Source: Lytechinus variegatus (lineage: Eukaryota; Echinodermata; Echinoidea; Temnopleuroida; Toxopneustidae). From it: a DNA stretch of 64,000 nt. Every line of letters starts with the position of its first letter. Position 1 is the first letter of the stretch. Under the pieces are notes generated by a model. That model saw nothing but the letters and a program-made list of their open reading frames with translations, was not told the origin of the DNA and did no database searches. Both the position numbers and the translations under genes were made by a program. Shown here piece after piece: positions 1 through 11,110 of this stretch. The stretch spans positions 7,929,124 through 7,993,123 of the forward strand of contig NC_054755.1 in NCBI RefSeq assembly GCF_018143015.1, read 5' to 3'.

Positions 1-598
1 AAATCCACCTCAGAAAAATGTTAATTTAAATCAATAGAGAAAAATCAGACAAGCACAATGCTGAAAATTTCATCTAAATCGGATGTAAAATAAGAAAGTT
101 ATGACATTTCAAAGTTTTGCTTATTTTTAACAAAATAGTTATATGAACGAGCCAGTTACATTCACATGAGAGAGTCGATGATGTCACTCACTCACTATTT
201 CTTTTGTTTTTTATTGTTTGAATTATACAATATTTCAATTTTTATGAATTTGATGATTAGGACCTCCTTGCCTGAAGCACAAAATGTTAAAATAATGGAA
301 TTCCACGTGTTCAGGGAGGAATGAAACTTCATTTCACATGATAATGACGAGAAAATCTAAATATTTCATATTTCATATAATAAAATACAAAAGAAATACT
401 GAGTGAGTGATGTCATCAGTTCCCTAATTTGCATACTGACTGAGATGTGCATATAACTGTTTTGTGAAATGAAGCAAAAATTTAAAATGTCATAACTTTC
501 TTATTTTACATCCGATTTTGGTGAAAATTTTAGTGTTATGCTTGTTGAATTTTTCTTTTTAGTCAAATCAAATGTTTGTTGCGGTGGACTTGTCCTTT
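1..598. mobile_element. TTAA-type foldback MITE, family A, cut by left edge
   Basis: The left arm (about 60-130) is the reverse complement of the right arm (about 480-545), sharing GAAAATTTCATC and TAAAATAAGAAAGTTATGAC. The right end reads GGACTTGTCCTTTGA. The same element occurs at 51674-52283 and 19912-20511, whose TTAA borders show the usual form. It lies inside intron 6 of the ZC3H13-like gene. Confidence 0.75.
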
Positions 599-600
599 GA

Positions 601-731
601 AGGGAAAATCTAAAATGTCATAACTTTCTTATTTTACATCCGATTTTGGTGAAATTTTTAGTGTTATGCTTGTTGAATTTTTCTCTTTTTATTCAAATCA
701 AGTGTTTGTTGGGGTGGACTTGTCCTTTATA
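601..731. repeat. Duplicated right end of the adjacent family A MITE
   Basis: About 130 bp after the first element's right end, the same terminal sequence is repeated with small differences, again ending in GGTGGACTTGTCCTTTA. Either the end was tandemly duplicated or a second, truncated copy inserted next door. Confidence 0.65.
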
Positions 732-877
732 AGCTACTGCAAATTCTTGCATCTTATTGGCTGAGAGCAAATTAGTCAGTGAAAATTACCGACAAAACTT
801 TTCATGAAATGCTCCCCAGGTCAACAACACGAGCATTCCATTCAACTCAAATTAATGACCCTCTTGGATGAACTCAC

Positions 878-1074
878 CCGGGAGATATTTTCTTCTTGCT
901 CTTCTTCTCCAGCACGGGGGACACGGACCTGTGAGGGGGTGACCTGGAACGGATCTTACTGCCGGACCTGTCCCTCTTCTTGGACTTCTTGGTGTGCGGG
1001 ACCTTCTTGCGGACCGGGGAGGGGGACCGGGATGAAAGCACCTGGGGGTACTCTGCCCCACTGTCATCCACCAT
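878..1074 (-). CDS. zc3h13: ZC3H13-like exon 6 (197 bp)
   Basis: The acceptor is AATATTCAG and the donor CCCGG|GTGAGT. It encodes SRSPSPVRKK, KKSKKRDR and RSRSPPHRS, an RS-like low-complexity segment. The following intron continues to the left edge and holds a TTAA-type foldback element. Confidence 0.85.
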
Positions 1075-4000
1075 CTGAATATTAAAGAGAAAAGAGAAAA
1101 GTGACACATGAAATCAGTTAATATTTTAATCTATTTTTTTGTGGAGGTGCTGTTGTCTAGTTGTTCTGACAGTGGTCTTTCAATCAAAAGGTCACAATAT
1201 GATTTTTTATAAACTGAAGACTCAAAGCACCTGAAGCCCGAATTAACAAATACGTCTAAAATTTGGACAAGTACCTTAAATGAGATGAAAAGGATGAAAG
1301 TTTGCTTTTCTCAACAAATTGTTGTGATGCTGTGATTTTCTATATGCAACAAATGAAGGATTGAAGTGATTGTTTAACATTGGTTTGACTTTTAAAAAAT
1401 CTGAGCTAGAAGGTCACACTTGTCACCTGTGTCTGTGATATGTTACAGAAATGAAGCCCAGAAAAAATTGCGTTCGAAAATAACTATTTAGTGCTTCAAA
1501 AATTGAAATATAAAGTGACCAGAAACACCATCTTAATTTCATCCCATACACTTATGTGTACTATTTAGGTGTCTATAAGACGCCTATTTACAAAATCGGG
1601 GTTTGCCTTGTAGTTTTAGCTTTTCATTCTCAATAATGGTTGTTTTCGGGGTTTATTAGTTCTAATACATGCACTTGTACACATGTTTCATCTTGGTTTG
1701 AGAATTATTTAAATCGGCTGCTCACAAAGTTAAACAATACCTTTAATCTTTAGAATGCAAGAAATTCAAAACAAAATCCAAATTGACTTGCAATGTATAT
1801 CACACTGTTACAGGGAAACAAAGAGGGAAACAAGCTTACCCCGCCATGATCTATCTGAGCCAGCTGTCTCTGAAGCTCCCTGCGTTGTTGTTCTAAACCA
1901 TATTCATCACTAAGTGGGTCATCATCTGAAAAAAAGCATTCATGAAAATAAACAATGATCAGACCTCATCCCTTTATGATCGAAAAACAGGGACGGTTTG
2001 GCTGGAAATTGGGGAAGGGAGAGCATAATTCCTATTGGACTTTGAAGCAAAATCATTGAGAGAAATGGGGGAATCATATGAAAGAAAAGTTTGGAATGGT
2101 TAAATTCAGAGTCTTTTCTTCGGTTTCAAAATGGTTGGGAGGTTTGGATGAGGATGTGGTGGTGATGACGATGATAATGGTGATGATCATGATGGTGATG
2201 TTGATGATGGCGATGATGATGAAGTAGTGATCAAATGTTTTAGATTTTCCAATTTTTTTTCTAAAGGGATTGCAGAATTTGTAATTATTTGTAATATTTC
2301 TTCTTTTTGGGGTGAAAGTGAAACTCGCTTCAGTACTTTCTATTATAAACATCTACAATCAATCTTACAATCAAGCAAATTCATTAATGCATGGTTGCCG
2401 CAGATATAGAATTGATATCAATGGTAAGAATGATCAAATATTTTAACATAGAGCACAGCTTGAACAACTTCTACAACAAAATCTATTCACCTGAAGGTGC
2501 GTTATCATATCCTTTCCATTCATCTGTATCACCATGGTTACTCTCCGGTGACCGCCTTCCACCCTTCACCACCAGCGAGCTGGGTTCACGGTTCTTTTTC
2601 TTCCTTTCCGAACCTTCATGGTCCTTGTGGCTCCCACGGTGCTTTGAGCGATCACGCTGCAAAAAAATTCATTCATTCAAAATTTTTATTTGATTCTAAA
2701 AATGAAATCATGTTTTGGATTCATTTTTTTCTCCAACATACGGGTATAAAATACTGCACAAATGCATGAATACATGGCATGTACTCATACACATGAAATG
2801 AGAAAGATGTTACTACAAAACTACAATGTCCCACTGTCGTTTAGGCACACTGCATACAAAAATCGGTTACACTTCGTAATTCCGAAGGTTCATAATTCCG
2901 ACACACGTAAATTGCCTATACCTTGATGTTTGTTAATCCCAAAACGTAGAAGGGTTCGTCAATCCAAACATTTGTGGCGTTATTCTGAAGGTTCGATAAT
3001 CCGAAAACGAAATAAGATTTGATGTTTCGAAGGTTTGTTGTTCCAAAGGTTCTTTAATCCGAAAATGAAATAAGGTTTGTTAATCATTTAGTTTTCGGAT
3101 TAATGAATCTTCAGAATTAGGAAACCTCATTTCATTTTCAGACTAACCAACCTTCGGAATTATGAACCTTCAAAAATAAGAACCTTCGGAATAACAGAAC
3201 CTTGGGAATATCCGAACCTTCGAAATAATTAAGCTTCGGAATTACGAATGTATGTGCAAAAATCTAGGGTTGGATTCTCCTCCAAACAGCATTTTCAGAG
3301 TTAGAGAATAGGATCATCATTAATATTCATGATCAGCAATTCTTTACCCCCACACCTATTGAGAAAATTGAGTTTTGAATTTCACCATATTTCAAGCTCA
3401 TTCACCATTAAAAACTTAATTAATTTTACACCACTCATGATTTCTCCAAACAATGCATACAGTGTCAAAATCCTTCAACAACAACCGAGATGCCAACCTG
3501 AACAAGAACATTTCAGTATTTCAAAAGCTGAAAATCAGCATTTTGGTAAAGAAATCTCTATTTTAAAGTACTATAGGACAACACATAAAACTTAAACTTC
3601 GAAAATCAGTATTTTGCATGAAACCATTAGTATTCTTCTCATTTTTTCAGAACTAATTAATGAAAATCAGTACTTCTCGGCGGCTCAGCCACACCCCCCC
3701 CACCCCCTTCAAACAAAATATTAAACAAACCTTCCCACTTGTTGATGGAGATGGAGACCTATGCCCTCGACTACGATCACGACTTCCGTCACGATCTCGT
3801 TCTTTTTCAGCTCGTTTGCTCTCAACTCGGTGCCTCAAATCAATGGAATCAGATCTGTAAATAGAGCATTACATTACATAAAATCAAAATTTTTTTCATC
3901 ATTTCATACTTGAGTGAATAATATGTCTCCCTTATAATGAAATACATGTAAGTTACAGCAATTAATACCTAATTTCATATAATAAAATACAAAAGAACAA

Positions 4001-5503
4001 GTGAGGATGTGACATCATCAGCCTAATGAATATTCATGACGACCGTTTTCACAAAATATTGCTTAACTTTAAGTCAATAACTTTGTTATTTGTTATCCGA
4101 TTTTGATGAAATTTTCGGCATTTTGCTCAGTGAATTCTAGTCTATTTATTAAGCTATAAATACTTTCAGCCCGCACCATCCCTTTAAACTGAAGGCTTCC
4201 ACAACCATTTGAGTGCAACTTAGGGTCATGAGCACATGTACAACTGCATGACATGCATGGTATTTTACTTTAGGTTGTAACCACATTTATATAACACACA
4301 ATTATTCGTTCAACCCTGAAATTAATGAAACTTGATGACACAAAAACCAGTAATTTCATTATATGGTGTCATATATAAGATCTAAATAATCATAATCATC
4401 AGCATCACTACTACCATCACAATCACCATCATCATCGCAATCTTAATAATCATCATTTTCATCAACTTCATCATTATAATCATCACCTTCACCTCATGAT
4501 CATCACCATCACCACCATCATAATAATCATCATCACCTTCACCATCATCATCATCATTACCACCATCATCATCATAATCATCATCACCATCATCATCATC
4601 ATCACCATCATCATTATCATCACAATCATCACCACCATCATCATCATCATCTTTATCATCATCACCACCATCATCGTCATCATAATCATCATCACCATCA
4701 TCATCACCATCATCATTATCATCACAATCATCACCACCATCATCATCATCATCATCTTTATCATCATCACCACCATCATCATCATCATCATCATAATCAT
4801 CATCACCATCATTATCATAATCATCATCTTCATTATCACCATCATCCTTAGCATTCAATTCCTCCTCATCATCACTACTGATATACGAAATTCCCATGTG
4901 TTCCAGCAACTTAAACAATACATGTATGTTTGAATAATTATTTTAAAAGCTTACCCTTCTCCATGACTGTAATGATCACGATAAGATCTGCTACCTTCGC
5001 CTTCCCACTTTCCATAGTGATCTTGTTTGGAGCTCTGGTATAAAACAGAAAGAAAAATACATTATCAACAAATCAATGTAATAAACATTAAAAAAAATTA
5101 TGCACAATAAAATGGTCAGCACAAATACATGTAGGATACATTTATCTAAACATGCAGTGGATTATATAAATTATTTGTAATATAAAAGTAGCAAATTATC
5201 TCTTTATTTTTATGTCATTGACAGAACCTGTCATTGACAAAACCAGTCATTGCTTGCTGAATTAAAATGAAAATGCTCACTACAATGGCTGTTGTGATGG
5301 CAATAATGATATCCATAATGGTTGAAATGGTGATATTGATGGTGAAAACGATCACGTTGATTGTGCACAATACATGCATCTTTTTCACTTACATGGGAGC
5401 TCGTTCCACCTGGTCCAAGCCTCTCAAAGACGCTGGGCCTCCGACTATCAGATGTGGAATCCCGGACGGATTTTGAACTATCAACCGTTACTTTTCGAGG
5501 CAT
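878..5503 (-). CDS. zc3h13: ZC3H13-like m6A-writer accessory protein, 5' part (6 exons, 3' end outside window)
   Basis: Six minus-strand exons join in phase: 5503-5393, 5034-4955, 3854-3731, 2656-2491, 1925-1840, 1074-878 (764 nt, 254 codons plus 2 nt). All have GT donors and AG acceptors. The N-terminus carries RKVTV then RRPSVFERLGP, as I recall the start of vertebrate ZC3H13. Later come an RS/RD-rich stretch, a short helix-like segment (EYGLEQQRRELQRQL) resembling the vertebrate MKRQKIQREL region, and SRSPSPVRKK with KKSKK basic/serine blocks. ZC3H13/Flacc bridges the METTL3-METTL14 core to WTAP/VIRMA in the nucleus. Vertebrate ZC3H13 has one CCCH zinc finger just after the FERLGP block; none is seen here, because exon 1 joins straight to an S/H/G-rich exon. 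The window ends inside intron 6, so the long coiled C-terminus is absent. The identification rests on motif order, not on a search. Confidence 0.85.
1840..1925 (-). CDS. zc3h13: ZC3H13-like exon 5 (86 bp)
   Basis: The acceptor is TTTTTTCAG and the donor GGG|GTAAGC. It encodes DDPLSDEYGLEQQRRELQR and onward, a predicted short amphipathic helix and the best conserved stretch after the N-terminus. Confidence 0.85.
2491..2656 (-). CDS. zc3h13: ZC3H13-like exon 4 (166 bp)
   Basis: The acceptor is TTTTTGCAG and the donor CAG|GTGAAT. It encodes a Lys/Arg/His-rich segment ending in an acidic DTDEWKGYDN patch and leaves one base for the next exon. Confidence 0.85.
2867..3255. repeat. Foldback element built of a reiterated TTCGGAATTA-type word, copy 1
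   Basis: The left half repeats GGTTCGTAATTCCGAA-like words and the right half repeats their reverse complements (CCTTCGGAATTA, CGAACC), meeting at the junction of AATCATTT and the AGTTTTCGG word. It lies in intron 3 of the ZC3H13-like gene. A second, better preserved copy is at 29282-29670. Confidence 0.75.
3731..3854 (-). CDS. zc3h13: ZC3H13-like exon 3 (124 bp)
   Basis: The acceptor is TTTACAG and the donor AAG|GTTTGT. It encodes a DLRHRVESKRAEKERDRD-type charged stretch, RD dipeptides and SPSPS. The split Gly codon formed with exon 2 restores the frame. Confidence 0.85.
3971..4187. mobile_element. TTAA-type MITE, family B, right half only
   Basis: It ends in CCCGCACCATCCCTTTAA. The internal block TTATCCGATTTTGATGAAAT and the GACATCATCAG segment match the full copy at 31632-32173. 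It is truncated on the left and lies in intron 2 of the ZC3H13-like gene. Confidence 0.65.
4387..4852. repeat. (ATC)n trinucleotide microsatellite
   Basis: About 465 bp of interrupted ATC/ACC triplets fill much of intron 2 of the ZC3H13-like gene. Reading frames across it (all-Asp, all-Met or all-Ile) are artefacts. Confidence 0.9.
4955..5034 (-). CDS. zc3h13: ZC3H13-like exon 2 (80 bp)
   Basis: The acceptor TATACCAG and donor GG|GTAAGC delimit 26 codons plus 2 nt rich in Ser, His, Gly and Tyr. This is where the CCCH finger sits in vertebrate ZC3H13, yet the exon encodes no cysteine. Confidence 0.8.
5393..5503 (-). CDS. zc3h13: ZC3H13-like exon 1 (37 codons)
   Basis: The ATG lies at 5503-5501 and the donor is CAT|GTAAGT. 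The frame stays open past the donor through a His-rich stretch to 5231, so a read-through isoform is possible. A 3' splice site (TTTTAACAG) at 5553-5552 suggests that the 5' UTR is itself spliced and that 5551-5504 is the UTR part of this exon. Confidence 0.85.
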
Positions 5504-5652
5504 CCTCTACAGTTTGCCCAAATGTATATTTCCAGAAGCATCTGATCTATTCTGTTAAAATATGAAATAAACATGGGAGTTTTGTTAAAACAACAAAATA
5601 CAGTGTATACATGTACATATAACATACAAGTATGTCACTGAGTTGGGCAGAT

Positions 5653-5798
5653 CTTTGATTTGTGAAAAATAAGCGAAAGTTTAAAATGTCATAACTTTAT
5701 TTTACATCCGATTTTGATGAAATTTTCAGCATTATGCTAGTTTGATTTTCTCTATTCATTCAAATCAACATTTTTCTGGGGTAGACTTGACCTTTCAT
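5653..5798. mobile_element. Family A MITE right-end fragment
   Basis: AAATGTCATAACTTTATTTT, the block ACATCCGATTTTGATGAAAT and the terminus GGGGTAGACTTGACCTTTC match the right third of family A. It lies about 150 bp upstream of the ZC3H13-like coding start. Confidence 0.7.
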
Positions 5799-5867
5799 AT
5801 TTAGACCTTTGAACCAACTCGCATATATAATGAGCTATTACCTTTGACCTGCTGAAATTTATTTATT

Positions 5868-6019
5868 ATCTTTGTACATCGTAAATTGTAATTGTTTGAC
5901 TTGTGAACGTTTTATTGTAAACATGTTAATTTCAGCCTTCTGGCTTTGTAACATGTATTGTTTTTTATACGAAATAAACCATGATTGAATTGAATTGAAT
6001 TTGAATTGAATTGAATTGA
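5868..6019 (+). mobile_element. LINE 3' tail ending in (ATTGA)n
   Basis: A non-coding 3' end with GCCTTCTGGCTTTGTAACAT and ACGAAATAAACCATGATTGA, followed by ATTGA repeats, has the layout of CR1/L2-like LINE 3' ends with a short tandem tail. No reverse transcriptase is attached, so it is a 5'-truncated copy. Confidence 0.55.
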
Positions 6020-6669
6020 CCCCGAATTCGAACTTAGCCCGTATTTTGATGTTACATGTATCTACCTACACACCCCAATCATGAAAGCTTTGGCGATGTG
6101 TGTTAATGTGGAGTCTGATGTACATGTAACTTGCGAATATTTGAGCACAAAATATGAGAGGTTTTTGCCATTATTTCTTGGAATATGATATTTTAAGTAG
6201 GTATGTTACAAAAGTGCCCTCTAGGTGCATTCTGAATGAGGCATTGAGTGTGCTGCCTATAATCGCAGGGTGACTGTGGGGGCATTGCTTTGTGTTTGCA
6301 TGTGCAAGGAAAGGTTATTCCCCATGACATCATTGTTTTTACGCAGTTGAATGTTTACAGCAGCTGTCTAGACTTGAAAAAAAAATACTGTAACTTTGAC
6401 CATGCTTTCAACCTCTTGCTATTCATATTTACAGGTTTCATCCCACTCCAAAAGGTATTCAATCCGATAGAACAACATTTCAACTACATAGTGGTTATAT
6501 TTGAAAGAAATAATCTACTGTAGCTAACCCATCCGCTACGGTTTTGGTTATCATGCATTAAACGGAGATGGCGCTATAGTTTTGGTGCGGCAGAGAGCTC
6601 AATGAGCGACGGACACAACGCATTGCGTAAGGCAGCTCTCGGAAACTATGAATAGTGGAGTTTCGCAGT
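6020..6669. other. Intergenic, no supported gene
   Basis: AT-rich sequence with no splice-consistent exon. It lies between the LINE tail and the 7SL-like SINE and upstream of the ZC3H13-like gene, so it may hold distal promoter sequence. Confidence 0.4.
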
Positions 6670-6681
6670 GATCTCGTCACT

Positions 6682-6871
6682 GACTGGGCGTTGTGGCGTG
6701 CGCCTGTAATCCAAGATGTGGGAAGTTACAAATTGATGCAGAGGTTAGACGTTCAAGTTTCGAGGCCTGGTCACGTCTTTCGGATGATGATGTTAAAGGT
6801 CCGTCCCAGACGTAAATAATCATATCTGATTGATACACGTCTGACAAAACTCAAATACACACACACAGGCA
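6682..6871 (+). mobile_element. SINE with a 7SL-like (SRP Alu-domain) head and 12-bp target duplication
   Basis: The element begins GACTGGGCGTTGTGGCGTGC, followed by GCCTGTAATCCAAG. This parallels the 5' Alu domain of 7SL RNA (GGGCGCGGTGGCGCGTGC, then CTGTAGTCCCAG). A possible Pol III B box, GTTCAAGTTTC, follows about 70 bp in. The body ends CTCAAATACACACACACA. The direct repeat GATCTCGTCACT flanks it exactly at 6670-6681 and 6872-6883, the signature of LINE-mediated insertion. It is about 190 bp and probably complete. A 5'-truncated relative of the body is at 9585-9645. The 7SL origin is inferred from similarity by eye. Confidence 0.65.
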
Positions 6872-8351
6872 GATCTCGTCACTTCGACGCTGGCTGAGGT
6901 CAGAGTCGGACAACGAATTCCCTGCGCTCCTCTCCAACTGGGCTGAATCAAGTAAAGGTTTGGAAATGAACATTGCTCGCTTAATTTCTACTACTGCAAA
7001 TACAACTCTGGATAATCGGTGCCGGTGTTAATTGGGATATCCTGTACAAACACTGGATGATGATGTATAATTAAATTATGACCGTTGTCATACATGTACA
7101 CTAAGTGTATTCATCGTCTCCAACCTGTGTGATCTATGAAATCCAACTGACTAAGTATAAGCCTTCCCATGTGTATAATTATCCCGTCCATATTCCCTCT
7201 CAACACTCCACCCCCATATATTTTGGGAAAACGGAACACGCCTGGGTCTCTACATATAATCAGATATAAGGAAACTGCTCCCATCAAGGATGGCTAGTAA
7301 TTCATCAACGGATGAAGGTGATAGAGGCAAGGGACAAGCCGCCCCCCCCCCCAGCATCCAGGACCCGTTCCAAGACGGAGGGCCGCCACACTACTGACGC
7401 TAAGTGTGTTTTTTATGTCCCTGTTTCCGTGGCGTCTGTAATTTTTGTGAGTGTTGTTGGGCACCTCCATATGCCAATGTATGCGCATTGTAGTTTTGTA
7501 TTAGTGGACCTTAGTCCCAATTTTTAAGGTCACAACTTTTTTTTTCAAAAACAAAGGAATAGGCAATTTGTACGAACTTAAAAGAACTTCATGTACCGTA
7601 CCATAACTTTCTTGTTACTTCCAATACTGGGGCTATTGAAATGAATGAGGTATTACTATTAATGATTGATGAGCTCTAAACGTAAATGATGCTATGAAGC
7701 AAACACCTCATTTCTCAATTCTTTATTTTTGTAACATACCTATTAATTTAAGGTGAGTTTTGATGAACTATCTGTCTGATAATTGGAATATAAATGGGTA
7801 TTTTGAGGTATGACCTGTGACTTGAGATAAGATTTTTTTGTGGGAATCGACACCCTAACTTAGTTGGATATGCACTAGACAGGAATAACCGTCGTTTCTG
7901 GGGATTTATTCAACAATTTCTGACATTTTACTGTAATCCCCATGTACCGACGGTGAAGTGTCTGTGTGGGCTCCCATTCGTTATAACACCAGCACCTTTA
8001 TCCCACCAGAGTCCAAACTTTGGTGTAATATTTCACATCGAAGTTACAAACTGAAAACTACACATGCAAAATATTTATTTCTTCAATTTTAAGATAATTT
8101 AAACGATATAGATGAAAATGCATGAAAATGATACTTTACCGATGTTTAGTTGGGTACGACACAGGAAAACAGGTCAAAAAAGGCAGCCAAACTATGAAAT
8201 ATTTACAAACGAACGGAGAGGGCGTCAACAATGTACGAATGTGATATCGATATTGCATTCCACCAGCACACCTACAAGGCAATAATACGATACACTCACG
8301 AAGACAAACGATAATAGTTATAATCGCGATATATCGAGACATTAGCGATAA

Positions 8352-8371
8352 TGACGTCATTCAAGATGGGA
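8352..8371. promoter_or_regulatory. CRE palindrome TGACGTCA beside an AAGATGG motif
   Basis: TGACGTCA at 8352-8359 is followed 4 bp later by AAGATGG, a YY1-like motif common at metazoan start sites. Either strand could be served: the ZC3H13-like gene upstream on minus, or an unrecognised plus-strand first exon. No transcript evidence. Confidence 0.25.
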
Positions 8372-9584
8372 ACTTGCAAGATAAACCATCAGGTAAGGAG
8401 AAAATGGCTGACAGATTTCTCAATCATCCAGTGGATTTTTTTCTATATCTCCGGTCCAAGGTATGCAATTACTTAATTTATTTGTATTTCCCTGATAATG
8501 TATGTCATTATATTATAATTTTCACTCAAAAAACAGTTTTAAATCGCGATCTATAAAACGCTAGTTCACTATACGTTGTCTGTAGCCACGGACCCCGCAG
8601 CTTTTCAGTCTATGTATGGTGAGTGGAGCCAACGCAGTTCAGCGGAACAACCAAAATACAGAGACTGAAGCTTTTGGTCTAGATATGCACTTGCCATTCA
8701 CCACCATGCAAAAATCTACATCATGCAGCTGATCTGTCCGCACAATCGCTCGCGCAAACCTTGTACTAGTGTGAGTGCTGAAGTGCCTACGTCTGACGTT
8801 ACATGTACATGTAATCTACAAATGTATCTTGTATGATCAGAATAAAAGACTATTCTATTGGACATTCATTGGTCCAACATTCAGCCATGTAGCACGTGAT
8901 CCAACTCTTGACTTTAGCGTACCCTCAAAAGACAAAAGTCAAACTCAAAGCTGTATCGTCTGTAATTCCCAAAGAAGCGAACGGAAGACTTACAGGACTA
9001 CGTTCTCTTCTGTATTATTGCTGATGCTGAAGTAAAATGACAACAATCACGACAATCAAATAAAAATTCAAATTAATTCAATTCCTTTTCAAAAGAAAAA
9101 CCTTTTATTTTCAGAAATGAGAAAGGTAAGTTTGTCCATATGATTATGAATAGGCCTACATAATATAAAAAACAACTTCATGGAAACCATACCTGACCAA
9201 TTTATGACCAATGTACCTAGTTCATGTACAATTTGAATGGTGTTTCATGAAAACGTGATGATCCCAATACGATATGCGTGCAAACGAATCGCACGTGCCT
9301 GCTGTATAAGTACCGGTAGGCCTACTAGTAATTGACTGACACAGAGTTCACAATGCGCAGATTCGAAACATCGCCAGGCAGCCCAGCAACATCAATATCC
9401 CCTTTTGGCCCAAGCCTACACGTGATCAAAAGAACATACAGAAAATTAGCTCTTACCTAAAGAGATCTAGAAGCCATTTAAATGCGTTTCCGTTTATTTT
9501 CACAGCATTTGCATGCCAGAATTACATTTTACGCAGAAGAGACGCTGGAGTGAATTACTATGGTGTCCTTAAACCTTGAACCTG

Positions 9585-9645
9585 TCTTTCGGATGTAAAA
9601 AAAAAATCGCCGTCTGACAAAAACTCTATACACACACTTGACTGA
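9585..9645 (+). mobile_element. Truncated copy of the 7SL-like SINE body
   Basis: GTCTTTCGGATG, then CGTCTGACAAAA and a TACACACACA end, match the second half of the element at 6682-6871. The head is missing. Confidence 0.5.
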
Positions 9646-10191
9646 AATGTTCTTTCTCTTTTTTCTCTCTGTAGGCTCAAACATGTATTATGAGTTGGGA
9701 GGATAGTGAACGTACATATAGCACTAATTCACCTCCAAGGGAGAAAGGGAATGAAAAAGGTCAGTGTTGACCCAATAAAAAATATACCCCCCAAAAAAAT
9801 GGCATCAGCATGAGATATACTATTTTCTGAATATTACGTTAAAAACTGTAACAAATTTAGATTTTGTATTAAAAAAAAACGATTAAGAAACTTGCCTGAA
9901 AATTAGCCCCATACGCTGTGTCTGGTCCCGTGTGGTCTTGTGTTTTTTTTTGGGGGGGGGGCGGGGAGGGGGCCGGGTCTCATGTACTGGAGGCCCGCTT
10001 ATACAGGCATCTCAATTATCCTCAATACGACGCCCATCCCCAAATTTAAAACAATTTTTTGTGTTTTATGGGATTTGTATAGGATAGATGCGTTAAAGAC
10101 TAGTTATTATTTTGGAGATCAGATGGAGGTTGAAATATATTTTTCATTTGCTCTGCCACACCAAGGAAAGAGTACACGAAAAGGGATGAAG

Positions 10192-11110
10192 TGTTACGAT
10201 ACTGCAACAAATAACAAGTGAAATTTAGGTTTAGAATTTCCTCTTTTTATTACAGGAAATAATTAAGCATAGTACACAAACAAATCATAAATGATAATGG
10301 TCTTACGTCTCTTGAAAAAAGTTCTGGCAATTACGGTATTCCAAATGATAGTATCCAGATAAGAGTCCAAGTTGGCTGGCGAAAAGTAAAAGTTCACAAT
10401 GATGGCCATGATGAAACTGATGTTGAAGCACGATGAAAAACAAGAGTCACTGTAATGAGTTGAAATGTCCGTGAAGACGATATTGATGATGATTAACAGT
10501 CAATTTCAGCAATCCATGGGTTGAAAAGCGTTCATTGAACAGGTTGATGATCTCGATGAGAACTGAGAATTCCTCTCTCAAAATAACCGCAAACAGTTCA
10601 TTGAGGGTGTGCAAATAATTCCACAGAATTCCAGGTGGAAATAAACTCTGCTCTGACATAAAGTCTGGCGTGAAACTCTTAGCTCTGATCTGATGAAGTG
10701 ATCTGGTATGATATGATGATGATCTTGAAGAATCTGCCAGCTTTATACTAATTACAACTATTCTAGATCCTTCTAGTATTCACTATTCTAGAGGCTTCTG
10801 TATTCACTATTATGGAAGCTTCTGGTATTGTCTTTTAAAAGAACATTCTCCTTCTTTCAGGAGCAATCACACTCTTGAATGGCCCAGTGAAATCATAGCT
10901 AATCCTATTGTTGGAATCCTATTGTAAAGTAATCTCTATTCAGAAATAACAATAATCCTTGGCCTTTAAATAGGCAGAGGCCTGCTTAACAAAAGCTTTT
11001 ACAAACATGTTGTGGAATGTTCTTGATCATTCCAAAATATCCTTAAAGGGGGAAATTACTAAATAAAATAATGAATGTAATTACTTTTACAATTCTTCTT
11101 ATATGTAACA
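10192..11110 (-). mobile_element. Solo LTR (919 bp) with 4-bp target duplication GAAG
   Basis: The sequence starts TGTTAC and ends GTAACA, a short terminal inverted repeat typical of LTRs. GAAG lies directly outside both ends (10188-10191 and 11111-11114). Read on the minus strand there is a TATAAAG near 10745 and an AATAAA near 10245, so promoter and polyadenylation signal are in order. No internal coding region is attached, so it is most likely the product of LTR-LTR recombination. Confidence 0.65.

Larger units (their letters stand above)
6884..10191. other. Intergenic stretch with possible promoter near 8350
   Basis: No convincing exon. It holds C/G runs near 7340 and 9945, a SINE fragment at 9585-9645, and a CRE-like site described separately. 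The small frames at 8404 and 8775 have no recognisable product. Confidence 0.35.

Noticed and set aside
4382..4918. 178-residue Asp-rich frame
   Set aside because: It is a translation of the (ATC)n microsatellite in an intron; overlapping Met- and Ile-only frames exist as well.
10447..10659. 70-residue minus-strand frame
   Set aside because: It lies inside the solo LTR and has no recognisable domain.
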